Shown here: piece by piece, positions 1 through 5,991 of the stretch | Layout: every line of letters starts with the position of its first letter | Numbering within the stretch: the stretch's first letter is position 1 | Origin: Candidatus Nanopelagicales bacterium | Lineage (GTDB): Bacteria; Actinomycetota; Actinomycetes; S36-B12; UBA5976 | DNA length: 9,371 nucleotides | Assembly (NCBI GenBank): GCA_023254955.1 | Contig: JALRKC010000027.1 | Location: 1-9,371, forward strand | Direction: 5' to 3' | Made by a program: the position numbers and the translations under genes | Notes under the pieces: model-generated | Databases searched by the model: none | Told to the model about the DNA's origin: nothing | What the model saw: the letters and a program-made list of their open reading frames with translations, nothing else

Positions 1-1201
1 AGCTGAAAGATCTTTAGAAGAATTGGCCCGTTTAGCAGAAACAGCAGGGTCAGTCGTTTTAGCTGGTTTAATTCAAAGGCGTGATGTGCCAGATACTGCT
101 ACTTACATAGGTTCAGGAAAAGCTTTAGAGCTTAAACAAATAGTGAAAGATAATAAAGCTGACACAGTAATTTTTGATGGGGAGCTTTCACCTGGCCAAT
201 TAAGACATTTAGAAGACATCGTAAAGGTAAAAGTAATTGATAGAACTTGGCTAATTTTAGATATTTTCGCGCAACATGCAAAAAGTAGTGAAGGTAAAGC
301 GCAGGTTGCTCTTGCGCAAATGCAATACATGCTGCCAAGGTTGCGCGGTTGGGGTGAAGCGTTAAGTCGGCAAGCTGCCAGCGGCGGCAGTGTTGGCATT
401 GGAACTCGCGGCCCAGGTGAAACCAAAATAGAAACTGATCGCCGGCGCATTAGAGATTCAATGGCAAGGCTTAGGCGAGAGATAAAGCAAATGGCTAAAA
501 CTCGCGATTTACAAAGAAAAGTCCGGCGCAAGAGTAATACTCCAGCAATTGCTATCGCCGGTTATACAAACGCTGGTAAATCAAGTTTGCTAAATCGAAT
601 TACTAAAGCAGAAGTCTTAGTTGAAGATGCTTTATTTGCCACCTTGGATACCACGGTGCGAAAAGCGCAAGCTCCCAGCGGAAGAGAAGTCACTATCAGT
701 GACACTGTGGGTTTTGTTAGGCATTTACCTCATGGGCTAGTAGATGCTTTTAGAAGCACACTAGAAGAAGTAACGAATGCTGATTTGATTTTGCATGTGG
801 TCGATGCTTCAGACCCAGACCCTCAAGGTCAATACCTGGCGGTAAGAGAAGTCCTAGCTGAAATTGATGCAAACAATATCTTAGAGATTTTAGTTTTTAA
901 CAAGATAGATTTGCTAACTCAAGATGAGTTAAATGACTTAGAACTAGAGTTTCCAAATGCCATTTTTATTTCTGCTCAAAAGAGGATTGGAATCGACGAA
1001 CTATGGCAACGAATAGAAAAATCTTTACCTGAGCCAACCATTGAATTTGCCGGTTTGATCCCTTATTCACGAGGCGACCTATTGGCAAAAATCCACAATG
1101 AAGGAAAATTACTAAACCTTGAAAACCTAGAAGCTGGAATGCAAGTCAAAGCTTTAGTGGCAGAGAATTTGGCACACCAACTTAATTTGGCAAAGTTATG
1201 A
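1..1201 (+). CDS. hflX: GTPase HflX, 5'-truncated by window edge
   Basis: HflX is a GTPase that binds the 50S subunit and splits stalled or hibernating 70S ribosomes, notably after heat stress. The frame is open from base 2 and already encodes family-like sequence (AERSLEELARLAETAG) upstream of the first possible TTG at 23, so the true start lies outside the window. The N-terminal HflX domain is visible (YIGSGK, DGELSPGQ, RTWLILDIFAQHA, QMQYMLPRLRG), then the linker hallmark GTRGPGETKIE. The G domain follows: P-loop GYTNAGKSS at 560-586, DTVGF from 701, NKID from 899 and the G5 SAQ from 971. The C-terminal extension appears complete. The stop TGA overlaps the ATG of the next gene by four bases (ATGA, 1198-1201), implying co-transcription and translational coupling. 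Family identity is very secure. Confidence 0.96.
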   Translation, partial: AERSLEELARLAETAGSVVLAGLIQRRDVPDTATYIGSGKALELKQIVKDNKADTVIFDGELSPGQLRHLEDIVKVKVIDRTWLILDIFAQHAKSSEGKAQVALAQMQYMLPRLRGWGEALSRQAASGGSVGIGTRGPGETKIETDRRRIRDSMARLRREIKQMAKTRDLQRKVRRKSNTPAIAIAGYTNAGKSSLLNRITKAEVLVEDALFATLDTTVRKAQAPSGREVTISDTVGFVRHLPHGLVDAFRSTLEEVTNADLILHVVDASDPDPQGQYLAVREVLAEIDANNILEILVFNKIDLLTQDELNDLELEFPNAIFISAQKRIGIDELWQRIEKSLPEPTIEFAGLIPYSRGDLLAKIHNEGKLLNLENLEAGMQVKALVAENLAHQLNLAKL

Positions 1202-3126
1202 CAAATACGCAAGAAGTTTTGGCGCAAGCAGTCGTAGCTGTTGGTGGCGAAACTAGAACCGGTCAATTAGAGATGGCTTTAGCCGTGGATAAGGCGATCA
1301 AAGAGCACAAGCATCTATTAGTGCAAGCTGGCACTGGCACAGGTAAGTCTTTGGCTTATCTGGCACCTGCCTTGGCGCTGGGTGAAACCGTGGTGGTGGC
1401 TACAGCAACTTTGGCGCTGCAGCGACAGATTTTGCAAAGAGATTTGCCAGCAATTAAAGAGCAGGTTTCAAAAGTTCTTGGCCGAGAAATTTCTTGGGCA
1501 ATTTTAAAAGGTAGAAATCACTATGTTTGCCTAGACAAGGTAAGTCGCGGCCCAGAGGATGAAGAGCCAGGTTTGTTTGAAATTCCGATTTCTAATCTTG
1601 CCCAGCAAGCTAAAAAATTAAACAACTGGATTAATGAGACGCTCACTGGTGATAGAGATGAGCTCCCAGAGGGAATCGATCAAAGATTATGGCGTGGGGT
1701 TAGCGTAACTGGCAGAGAATGTATTGGTGCAAGTCGTTGTTCATTTGCCCAGGATTGTTTTAGTGAAATTGCTAAAGAAAATGCCAAAGTTGCTGATTTA
1801 GTAATTACTAATCATGCTTTATTAGCTATCGACGCTATAGAAGGTTTGCCGGTGCTACCTGAGCATGTGGCAGTGATTGTTGATGAAGGACATGAATTAA
1901 TTGATCGAGCAACTGGTGCGGTAACTAAGCAAATTAGCCCTGCCATCATTCAACGTTGCGCCAATGCTGCAAAAAGATTTATTGAACTTGAAGATCTACA
2001 AGATATAGATGACGCGGCAGAGGGCTTGGCCTTAGTTTTAGATGAGACAGCATCTGGTCGAATAACTGAATTAAATAACTCACTTGCCGGGGCGCTGGCC
2101 AGAGTTCGAGACACTTTGCAACGAGCAATTAGCGAGATGCGCAAAAACAAGCCAGATGCCGATGACTTAGAAGAAAGCGCGGCTTTTCAAAGAAGCAGGG
2201 TGGAGCTTGAAGAGGTATTGCAGGCAGTAACTGCGATCTTGCAGCTTAATGAATTTAATGTGCTTTGGATTGATGAAAGCCGAAGGCAAATCTTAAATCT
2301 GGCCCCTTTGAGTGTGGCAGGAATTTTGAGAGAAAATCTTTTTGAAAAAAAACCGGTAATTTTAACTAGCGCCACTTTAAAGGTCGGTGAAAATTTTGAT
2401 TCTTTAATTGGCAATTTAGGCCTTGAAAAAGATGAGGTAACGACTTTAGATGTCGGAAGTCCTTTTGATTTTCAAAAACAGGGGATTTTATATGTAGCAA
2501 AAGATTTACCTGCTCCCGGTCGTGATGGATTAAGCCAAGCCGCCATTGAAGAAATGCGAGATTTAGTAACCGCCATTGGTGGCAGAGCGCTGCTTTTGAT
2601 GAGCTCTTGGAATGCAGTCGAACAAGTTGCTGAGAAGTTATCAGACCTAGATTTAAATTTATTGGTTGCTAAAAAAGGTGAACCAATAAGTTTTTTAGTT
2701 GAAGAATTTATCCAAGATGAAACTAGCGTCTTGATTGGCACGATTGGTCTTTGGCAAGGAGTTGATATTCCAGGCAGCAGCGCTAGCTTGGTGGTGATAG
2801 ACAAAATCCCGTTCCCAAGGCCAGATGATCCAATAATCTCAGCTCGAAGCGCTTTAGCTGATTCGCAAGGGCGAAGTGGCTTTGCTTCGGTTTCTTTACC
2901 CAAAGCTGCTCTCTTGCTAGCCCAAGGCGTTGGAAGGCTAATTAGAAAATCCAGCGATAAAGGCATGGTTGCGGTGCTAGATCCAAGATTGATTAATGCA
3001 AATTATGCTAAGCGTTTACTAAAGACCTTGCCGCCCTTTTGGCTAACTACAGATCCAGCGGCAGCCAGAAAGTCTTTAGTGAGACTTCGAGAAGAAATCG
3101 AGGCGGCTGTTGAAGCTAAATCGTAA
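1198..3126 (+). CDS. dinG: DinG/XPD-family ATP-dependent DNA helicase with Fe-S cluster cysteines
   Basis: This is a superfamily 2 helicase of the DinG/Rad3/XPD group, expected to unwind DNA 5'-3', including R-loops and other structured substrates, during repair. Of 642 residues, Walker A is GTGTGKS at 45-51 (K50) and Walker B is DEGH at 229-232, where many relatives have DEAH. Motif VI is QGVGRLIR at 576-583 with the arginine finger region. Four cysteines, C111, C175, C181 and C187, lie between motifs I and II with spacing like the four 4Fe-4S ligands of E. coli DinG, so a cluster is likely. There is no N-terminal exonuclease domain, unlike DinG of many Firmicutes. The ATG is fixed by the 4-nt overlap with hflX. 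No LexA box was seen nearby, so SOS control is not supported here. The symbol is by family; orthology to E. coli dinG is not proven. Confidence 0.92.
   Translation: MTNTQEVLAQAVVAVGGETRTGQLEMALAVDKAIKEHKHLLVQAGTGTGKSLAYLAPALALGETVVVATATLALQRQILQRDLPAIKEQVSKVLGREISWAILKGRNHYVCLDKVSRGPEDEEPGLFEIPISNLAQQAKKLNNWINETLTGDRDELPEGIDQRLWRGVSVTGRECIGASRCSFAQDCFSEIAKENAKVADLVITNHALLAIDAIEGLPVLPEHVAVIVDEGHELIDRATGAVTKQISPAIIQRCANAAKRFIELEDLQDIDDAAEGLALVLDETASGRITELNNSLAGALARVRDTLQRAISEMRKNKPDADDLEESAAFQRSRVELEEVLQAVTAILQLNEFNVLWIDESRRQILNLAPLSVAGILRENLFEKKPVILTSATLKVGENFDSLIGNLGLEKDEVTTLDVGSPFDFQKQGILYVAKDLPAPGRDGLSQAAIEEMRDLVTAIGGRALLLMSSWNAVEQVAEKLSDLDLNLLVAKKGEPISFLVEEFIQDETSVLIGTIGLWQGVDIPGSSASLVVIDKIPFPRPDDPIISARSALADSQGRSGFASVSLPKAALLLAQGVGRLIRKSSDKGMVAVLDPRLINANYAKRLLKTLPPFWLTTDPAAARKSLVRLREEIEAAVEAKS
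3100..3103 (+). promoter_or_regulatory. Shine-Dalgarno GAGG deciding a TTG start
   Basis: GAGG ends 6 nt before the TTG at 3110, inside the last codons of the helicase gene. It is the only purine-rich site suitably placed for the membrane protein, and an in-frame TGA at 3080-3082 limits any extension upstream. It supports TTG at 3110 as the start. Confidence 0.5.
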
Positions 3127-4081
3127 AACATTATTTACGCTTTCACTTACAGTAGTTATCTTAATTTTTGGTATTAATTGGTTTGTTAATTATGCAGATT
3201 GGGAAACTACTCGCAGGCTAGCACTGAGCTTAGATAGGCCCAATCTTGCAATATTTGCAGTTATTGCTGTTTTAAATGCCTTGATCTACCCTTTGCCGTT
3301 TAAAATCACGACTAAAAATTTAAGCTATGTTCGCGCTTTTGTAATCAGACAGTCTTCATTTGCTATCGCTAATACTTTGCCTGCCGGAGGCACCATTGGG
3401 GTCGCCATTATTTATGTGATGATGAGAGCTTTTCGAATTAGCTCAGTTGCGAGCTTTGCCACAATTTCAATTAGTGGTGTTTTTAATGTGATGATGACGT
3501 TAGGTATGCCAATGCTTTCTTTAGTGCTGCTTGCGATTTCAGGGCAAAGCTCATCACGTTTAGTTTTGCCTGCGATTATCGCGGGAATACTTCTGATAAT
3601 CATGATCAGCGGATTTGTTGGAATTCTACGAAGTGCGGCGTTTGGCGAGAAAGTAGAAAATCTTTTTGCCCGTATTATGAGGGCATTTAAAAGTCAGCGA
3701 ACAATTTCTTTTACAAAGTTTCGTATTTCCACCTATGAAATATTGAAAGAGAAGTGGGTACGGCTTTTAGCAATTGGTATTGCGATCCAACTCTTGATGT
3801 TTTTAGCTTTGCCCGTGGCCTTGTTTGGCTTGGGGCAAAGTATAGGATTTTTTGAGATTTTAGTTGCCTTTGCTTTTGCCAGGCTAGTAACTCTGGTTCC
3901 GATAACGCCAGGGGGGATTGGGACCACTGACGGTTTAATGCTGGCCTTGTTAATAGGGTTTGGAGCGACCTTGCCCGCTGCTACTGCAAGTATTTTGATT
4001 TGGCGTACCGTTTATTACTTGCCGCAAGTGGTTTTGGGGCTAGTAAGTGTTATTTTTTGGCAGTTAAAAATTAACAGGTGA
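3110..4081 (+). CDS. YbhN/UPF0104-like polytopic membrane protein (LPG synthase TM-region family)
   Basis: This is an integral membrane protein of 323 residues, very hydrophobic, with roughly seven or eight membrane segments; the first spans about residues 7-28. The clearest signature is LVPITPGGIGTTDG (P264-D274), matching the PxxPGGxG-x-x-E/D motif of the lysylphosphatidylglycerol-synthase transmembrane family (YbhN, AglD, the flippase half of MprF). The soluble aminoacyl-transfer domain of MprF is absent, so lipid lysinylation itself is not expected. A role in moving or organising lipids is a family-level guess. Translation probably starts at TTG 3110, overlapping the helicase gene by 17 nt, with GAGG upstream; no ATG gives a full first membrane segment. 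It ends the overlapping hflX-dinG cluster, which looks like transcript sharing rather than shared function. Confidence 0.8.
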   Translation: MKLNRKTLFTLSLTVVILIFGINWFVNYADWETTRRLALSLDRPNLAIFAVIAVLNALIYPLPFKITTKNLSYVRAFVIRQSSFAIANTLPAGGTIGVAIIYVMMRAFRISSVASFATISISGVFNVMMTLGMPMLSLVLLAISGQSSSRLVLPAIIAGILLIIMISGFVGILRSAAFGEKVENLFARIMRAFKSQRTISFTKFRISTYEILKEKWVRLLAIGIAIQLLMFLALPVALFGLGQSIGFFEILVAFAFARLVTLVPITPGGIGTTDGLMLALLIGFGATLPAATASILIWRTVYYLPQVVLGLVSVIFWQLKINR

Positions 4082-4115
4082 TCAAGGTCATGAATCCTTA
4101 ACCGAAAATTACGGC

Positions 4116-4121
4116 TAGAAT
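4116..4121 (+). promoter_or_regulatory. Candidate -10 element of the greA-family gene
   Basis: TAGAAT matches the sigma-70 type -10 consensus TATAAT at five of six positions and lies 26 bases before the ATG at 4148. It predicts a start of transcription near 4128 and a short leader carrying the strong ribosome binding site. No convincing -35 is seen at 16-18 bp spacing, so this is a partial match only. Confidence 0.4.
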
Positions 4122-4134
4122 GTGGCTTCCACTC

Positions 4135-4141
4135 AAAGGAG
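4135..4141 (+). promoter_or_regulatory. Strong Shine-Dalgarno AAAGGAG
   Basis: AAAGGAG lies 6 nt upstream of the ATG at 4148 and is the best ribosome binding site in the window. It fixes the start of the Gre-family protein and suggests high translation, in contrast to the weak or absent sites of neighbouring genes. Confidence 0.8.
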
Positions 4142-4147
4142 CGTTCC

Positions 4148-4600
4148 ATGGCTGAAGACTTCAGCAAGTTGGTTTTGACCAAAGCGGGCAAGGCAGAATT
4201 GCAAGCGCGGGTAGATCACTTGCGTAATGAGGTGTTACCTGGATTTAAGCCGCTAATTGGCGCGACCGATCGAGACGAAAATGTGGTCCAAGAATTTACC
4301 CGCCTTACTGAAGAAGCTGATGAGATCGATTCTTTAATAGCCATGGCAAGCAAGGTCGATGTTGAAAACTTTGATGGCACGGTAACGCTTGGCGCATTAG
4401 TTAGCGTTCATACCGACACTGACAAATTCAAAGTTCGAGTAGTTCATTCGCGAGAAGCTCACTTAGATGACGAGCGAATTGCCTCAGATTCACCGCTTGG
4501 TCAGGCCTTGATGGGTGCTAAAAAAGGTGATGTGGTTGAAGTTTCAGCTCCGAGTGGTAACTGGAAAGCCACGGTCAAAAGCGTAAAACTCGAAGAGTAA
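4148..4600 (+). CDS. greA: GreA/GreB-family transcription elongation (cleavage) factor
   Basis: Gre factors enter the RNA polymerase secondary channel and stimulate cleavage of the backtracked RNA 3' end, rescuing arrested complexes. The 150-residue protein has the Gre layout: a helical N-terminal half to about residue 75 (LTKAGKAELQARVDHL, then EEADEIDSLIAMAS) and a C-terminal FKBP-like half with the family signature SPLGQALMGAKKGDVVEV (from S115). The two catalytic tip acids appear preserved with canonical spacing as D41 and E44. The usual tip context (GDLxENAEYHAA) is instead TDRDENVVQEF, and the protein is slightly short for GreA. It may be a second, divergent Gre paralogue rather than the main GreA. 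It sits alone between the membrane protein (66 bp) and the DUF4192 gene, with its own promoter-like -10. Family membership is firm; the exact symbol is less so. Confidence 0.85.
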   Translation: MAEDFSKLVLTKAGKAELQARVDHLRNEVLPGFKPLIGATDRDENVVQEFTRLTEEADEIDSLIAMASKVDVENFDGTVTLGALVSVHTDTDKFKVRVVHSREAHLDDERIASDSPLGQALMGAKKGDVVEVSAPSGNWKATVKSVKLEE

Positions 4601-4626
4601 TCATCCACAGGTAAGGGTTATCCCCA
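4601..4626 (+). promoter_or_regulatory. Pair of DnaA-box-like 9-mers
   Basis: TCATCCACA (4601-4609) and TTATCCCCA (4618-4626) each match the DnaA box TTATCCACA at eight of nine positions. They are in the same orientation and 17 bp apart, in the short spacer after the greA-family stop codon. They could bind DnaA and influence the downstream gene. No dnaA, dnaN or AT-rich unwinding region is nearby, so this is not an origin. The match may be chance. Confidence 0.3.
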
Positions 4627-4677
4627 ATTTTTTAGTGTCCCGAAAACTTTTTGACCATTTGCGTCATCTTAATAAGT

Positions 4678-5685
4678 ATGACTCAAAAAACAGAAAACGA
4701 AAGAAAAGGCCCAAGTTCGCTTGTGGCAGCAATTCCGCACCTAGTGGGCTTCGAGCCTGAAAGCAGCTTAGTTTTAGTTGCTATAGCTAAAAACTCTTAT
4801 CGAGTTCAATTGGTCATTCGGCTCGATTTAATTGGGCTAACCGATAGAGATTTATTAGAGAAAGTTAACCAATCAATAACTAGCGCTCAAAAAGAAGCCG
4901 GGGCTGACATTTTTTTACCAGTTTTTTACATCGGAAGTGACTGGCAAAAGTTTCGCGGCTTTTTAAAAGATTTTTATCAAACTCAACCTGAAGCGATTGA
5001 ATTGCTTGATGCAGTTTGGGTTAACCAAAATAGATATGGCTCTATTCTTTGCGAGAATCAAGAGTGTTGCCCGGCTGAAGGCTATCAGCTCCCAGATCAG
5101 ACTTCTTTAGAAAAACTGCAATTGATCTCACAGGGCAAAGCCGTAATGCCAAGTAGAGGAAATATTGAAAGTTATTTTCAAAGTAAAGCAGCAAATAAAA
5201 AGCTCACTCTGGCGCTTTCAAAAATTCTGAAAGCTAGTAAACGCTCAAAAAGCCCTTCATTTCAAGAGAATCTTTACAATCGAGTGTTAGTTAATCTTAT
5301 GCAAAGTGACCATGAGCTCAACTTGCAAGAACAAGCTGAGGTTTTATTTGCTACCGGTGAAGTTGGCCTTAGAGATCGACTAATAAGCGAGGTATTATCT
5401 GAAATTCAAAGTCAAACTGAGCCATTAGATAAATTGCACAAACTAAAGGCACGATTATTGCCAGCAATTCAAAGCGCACCGGAAGGTCAAGCAAAAACCA
5501 TCTTGACTTGCTTGGGGCTTTGGCTTTGGCAGTTGGGTGAAAGTGTTTGGGCTGAAGCTGCAATAAAGCAAGCCTTAGAACACGATGAAAGTTATCGCCT
5601 GGGGATTTTGTCCTTAAGTGCCATGAAGAGCGGTTTGCCGCCCTGGCGCTTTGCAGATTGCTTCATCCCCACTACTGGTCAATAA
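4678..5685 (+). CDS. DUF4192 domain protein, function unknown
   Basis: This is a 335-residue soluble protein of the actinobacterial DUF4192 family, for which I know no established function. Recognition rests on the N-terminal block SSLVAAIPHLVGFEPESSLVLVAI and the cysteine motif C125-x4-CCPAEG (C125, C130, C131), which corresponds to the conserved CxxxxCCPxEG of the family and could bind a metal. The C-terminal half is helical with Leu/Ala-rich segments, a TPR-like appearance I cannot confirm. The start is uncertain: a TTG at 4651 would add nine hydrophobic residues, but ATG 4678 gives the N-terminus expected of the family. Neither has a clear Shine-Dalgarno, so a leaderless message is possible. 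The stop codon lies only about 25 bases before the riboswitch, so readthrough into the met unit is possible. Confidence 0.85.
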   Translation: MTQKTENERKGPSSLVAAIPHLVGFEPESSLVLVAIAKNSYRVQLVIRLDLIGLTDRDLLEKVNQSITSAQKEAGADIFLPVFYIGSDWQKFRGFLKDFYQTQPEAIELLDAVWVNQNRYGSILCENQECCPAEGYQLPDQTSLEKLQLISQGKAVMPSRGNIESYFQSKAANKKLTLALSKILKASKRSKSPSFQENLYNRVLVNLMQSDHELNLQEQAEVLFATGEVGLRDRLISEVLSEIQSQTEPLDKLHKLKARLLPAIQSAPEGQAKTILTCLGLWLWQLGESVWAEAAIKQALEHDESYRLGILSLSAMKSGLPPWRFADCFIPTTGQ

Positions 5686-5704
5686 AAAAGACTTGCGGTA
5701 CTCT
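5676..5704 (+). promoter_or_regulatory. Candidate promoter of the SAM-IV/metYX transcript
   Basis: TGGTCA (5676-5681) matches TTGACA at four of six positions and TACTCT (5699-5704) has the TAxxxT pattern, with a 17-bp spacer. The predicted first transcribed base is near 5711, which coincides with the first bases of the SAM-IV aptamer. The good placement raises an otherwise modest match. It overlaps the end of the DUF4192 gene. Confidence 0.4.
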
Positions 5705-5710
5705 TTGCTT

Positions 5711-5820
5711 CAAGGTTAAGAGCCTCAGCGTTAAGCACCGGCTGGCTGAGCGGCAACCCTCCACCGCGGTGGGGTGCTCCGGGATGAGACCAGGTTCGAG
5801 AAATCGAGCAAGCGCGGGTC
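5711..5820 (+). ncRNA. SAM-IV riboswitch aptamer
   Basis: This cis-acting RNA binds S-adenosylmethionine and represses methionine synthesis genes. The SAM-I/SAM-IV core is clear: GGCAACCCTCC at 5752-5762, a P2 helix CTCAGC/GCTGAG (5724-5729 with 5745-5750), and P3 (5759-5763 with 5770-5774). P1 is a short GGTT/GACC helix (5714-5717 with 5788-5791). CCGG in the P2 loop (5738-5741) can pair with CCGG at 5779-5782 as the core pseudoknot. SAM-IV rather than SAM-I is indicated by the 3' module: ACCAGGTT, then hairpin TCGA-GAAA-TCGA (5796-5807), then GCAAGCGCGGGTC. There CGCGG (5813-5817) can pair with the P3 loop CCGCG (5764-5768). The 3' hairpin is much shorter than in mycobacterial examples. Its position before metY fits known SAM-IV targets. 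Confidence 0.93.
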
Positions 5821-5863
5821 TTGCGTCAGGCAAGGCCCCGTCATTAAAGGGGCACTGATGCGA
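5821..5863 (+). promoter_or_regulatory. Long hairpin abutting the aptamer, candidate expression platform
   Basis: TTGCGTCAG (5821-5829) pairs with CTGATGCGA (5855-5863) over nine pairs including two G-U. After an asymmetric internal loop, GCCCC (5835-5839) pairs with GGGGC (5849-5853) around a 9-nt loop. It begins at the very base where the aptamer ends. No U-tract follows, so it is not a classical intrinsic terminator. It could be a spacer fold or part of the switching element. Confidence 0.5.
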
Positions 5864-5872
5864 TGTATTTAT

Positions 5873-5916
5873 AAATACCAATAATCAAAACCAGTTTTAT
5901 CTGGCTATTGGTATTT
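5873..5916 (+). promoter_or_regulatory. 11-bp perfect inverted repeat in the metY leader
   Basis: AAATACCAATA (5873-5883) and TATTGGTATTT (5906-5916) are perfect inverted repeats. Within them CCAG (5891-5894) and CTGG (5901-5904) form an inner stem with a TTTTAT loop. The left arm also belongs to the perfect palindrome GTATTTATAAATAC (5865-5878). The arrangement could be a leader hairpin acting in termination or attenuation, although only a short broken U-run (TTT then C) follows, or a DNA operator for a dimeric repressor. The sequence does not decide between these. Confidence 0.5.
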
Positions 5917-5975
5917 CAAAAATCAAGCACTTCAGTGTTCAAAGACGGCATTCGCCTGATTGCCGCAGATTAAAA

Positions 5976-5984
5976 GGGAAAAGG
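5976..5984 (+). promoter_or_regulatory. Ribosome binding site of metY
   Basis: The purine-rich run GGGAAAAGG ends 7 nt before the ATG at 5992 and sits in unpaired-looking AT-rich RNA. Just upstream CGGCA (5946-5950) can pair with TGCCG (5961-5965), leaving the site free. I find no CCUU/CCUUU-type anti-Shine-Dalgarno in the leader, so simple occlusion of this site by a local helix is not evident. Confidence 0.6.
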
Positions 5985-5991
5985 AAATTAA

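Noticed and set aside
2472..2966. Long antisense open frame within the helicase gene
   Set aside because: It is a shadow of the well-supported sense gene with no recognisable protein features.
4601..4626. Replication origin
   Set aside because: Only two imperfect DnaA boxes, with no dnaA, dnaN, parAB or AT-rich unwinding element nearby.
4651..4677. TTG start adding nine residues to the DUF4192 protein
   Set aside because: The extra residues are not family-like, there is no ribosome site, and the ATG at 4678 gives the expected N-terminus.
5658..5881. Open frames on both strands over the riboswitch
   Set aside because: They coincide with the SAM-IV aptamer, whose conserved RNA bases explain the sequence; the translations resemble no protein and lack ribosome sites.
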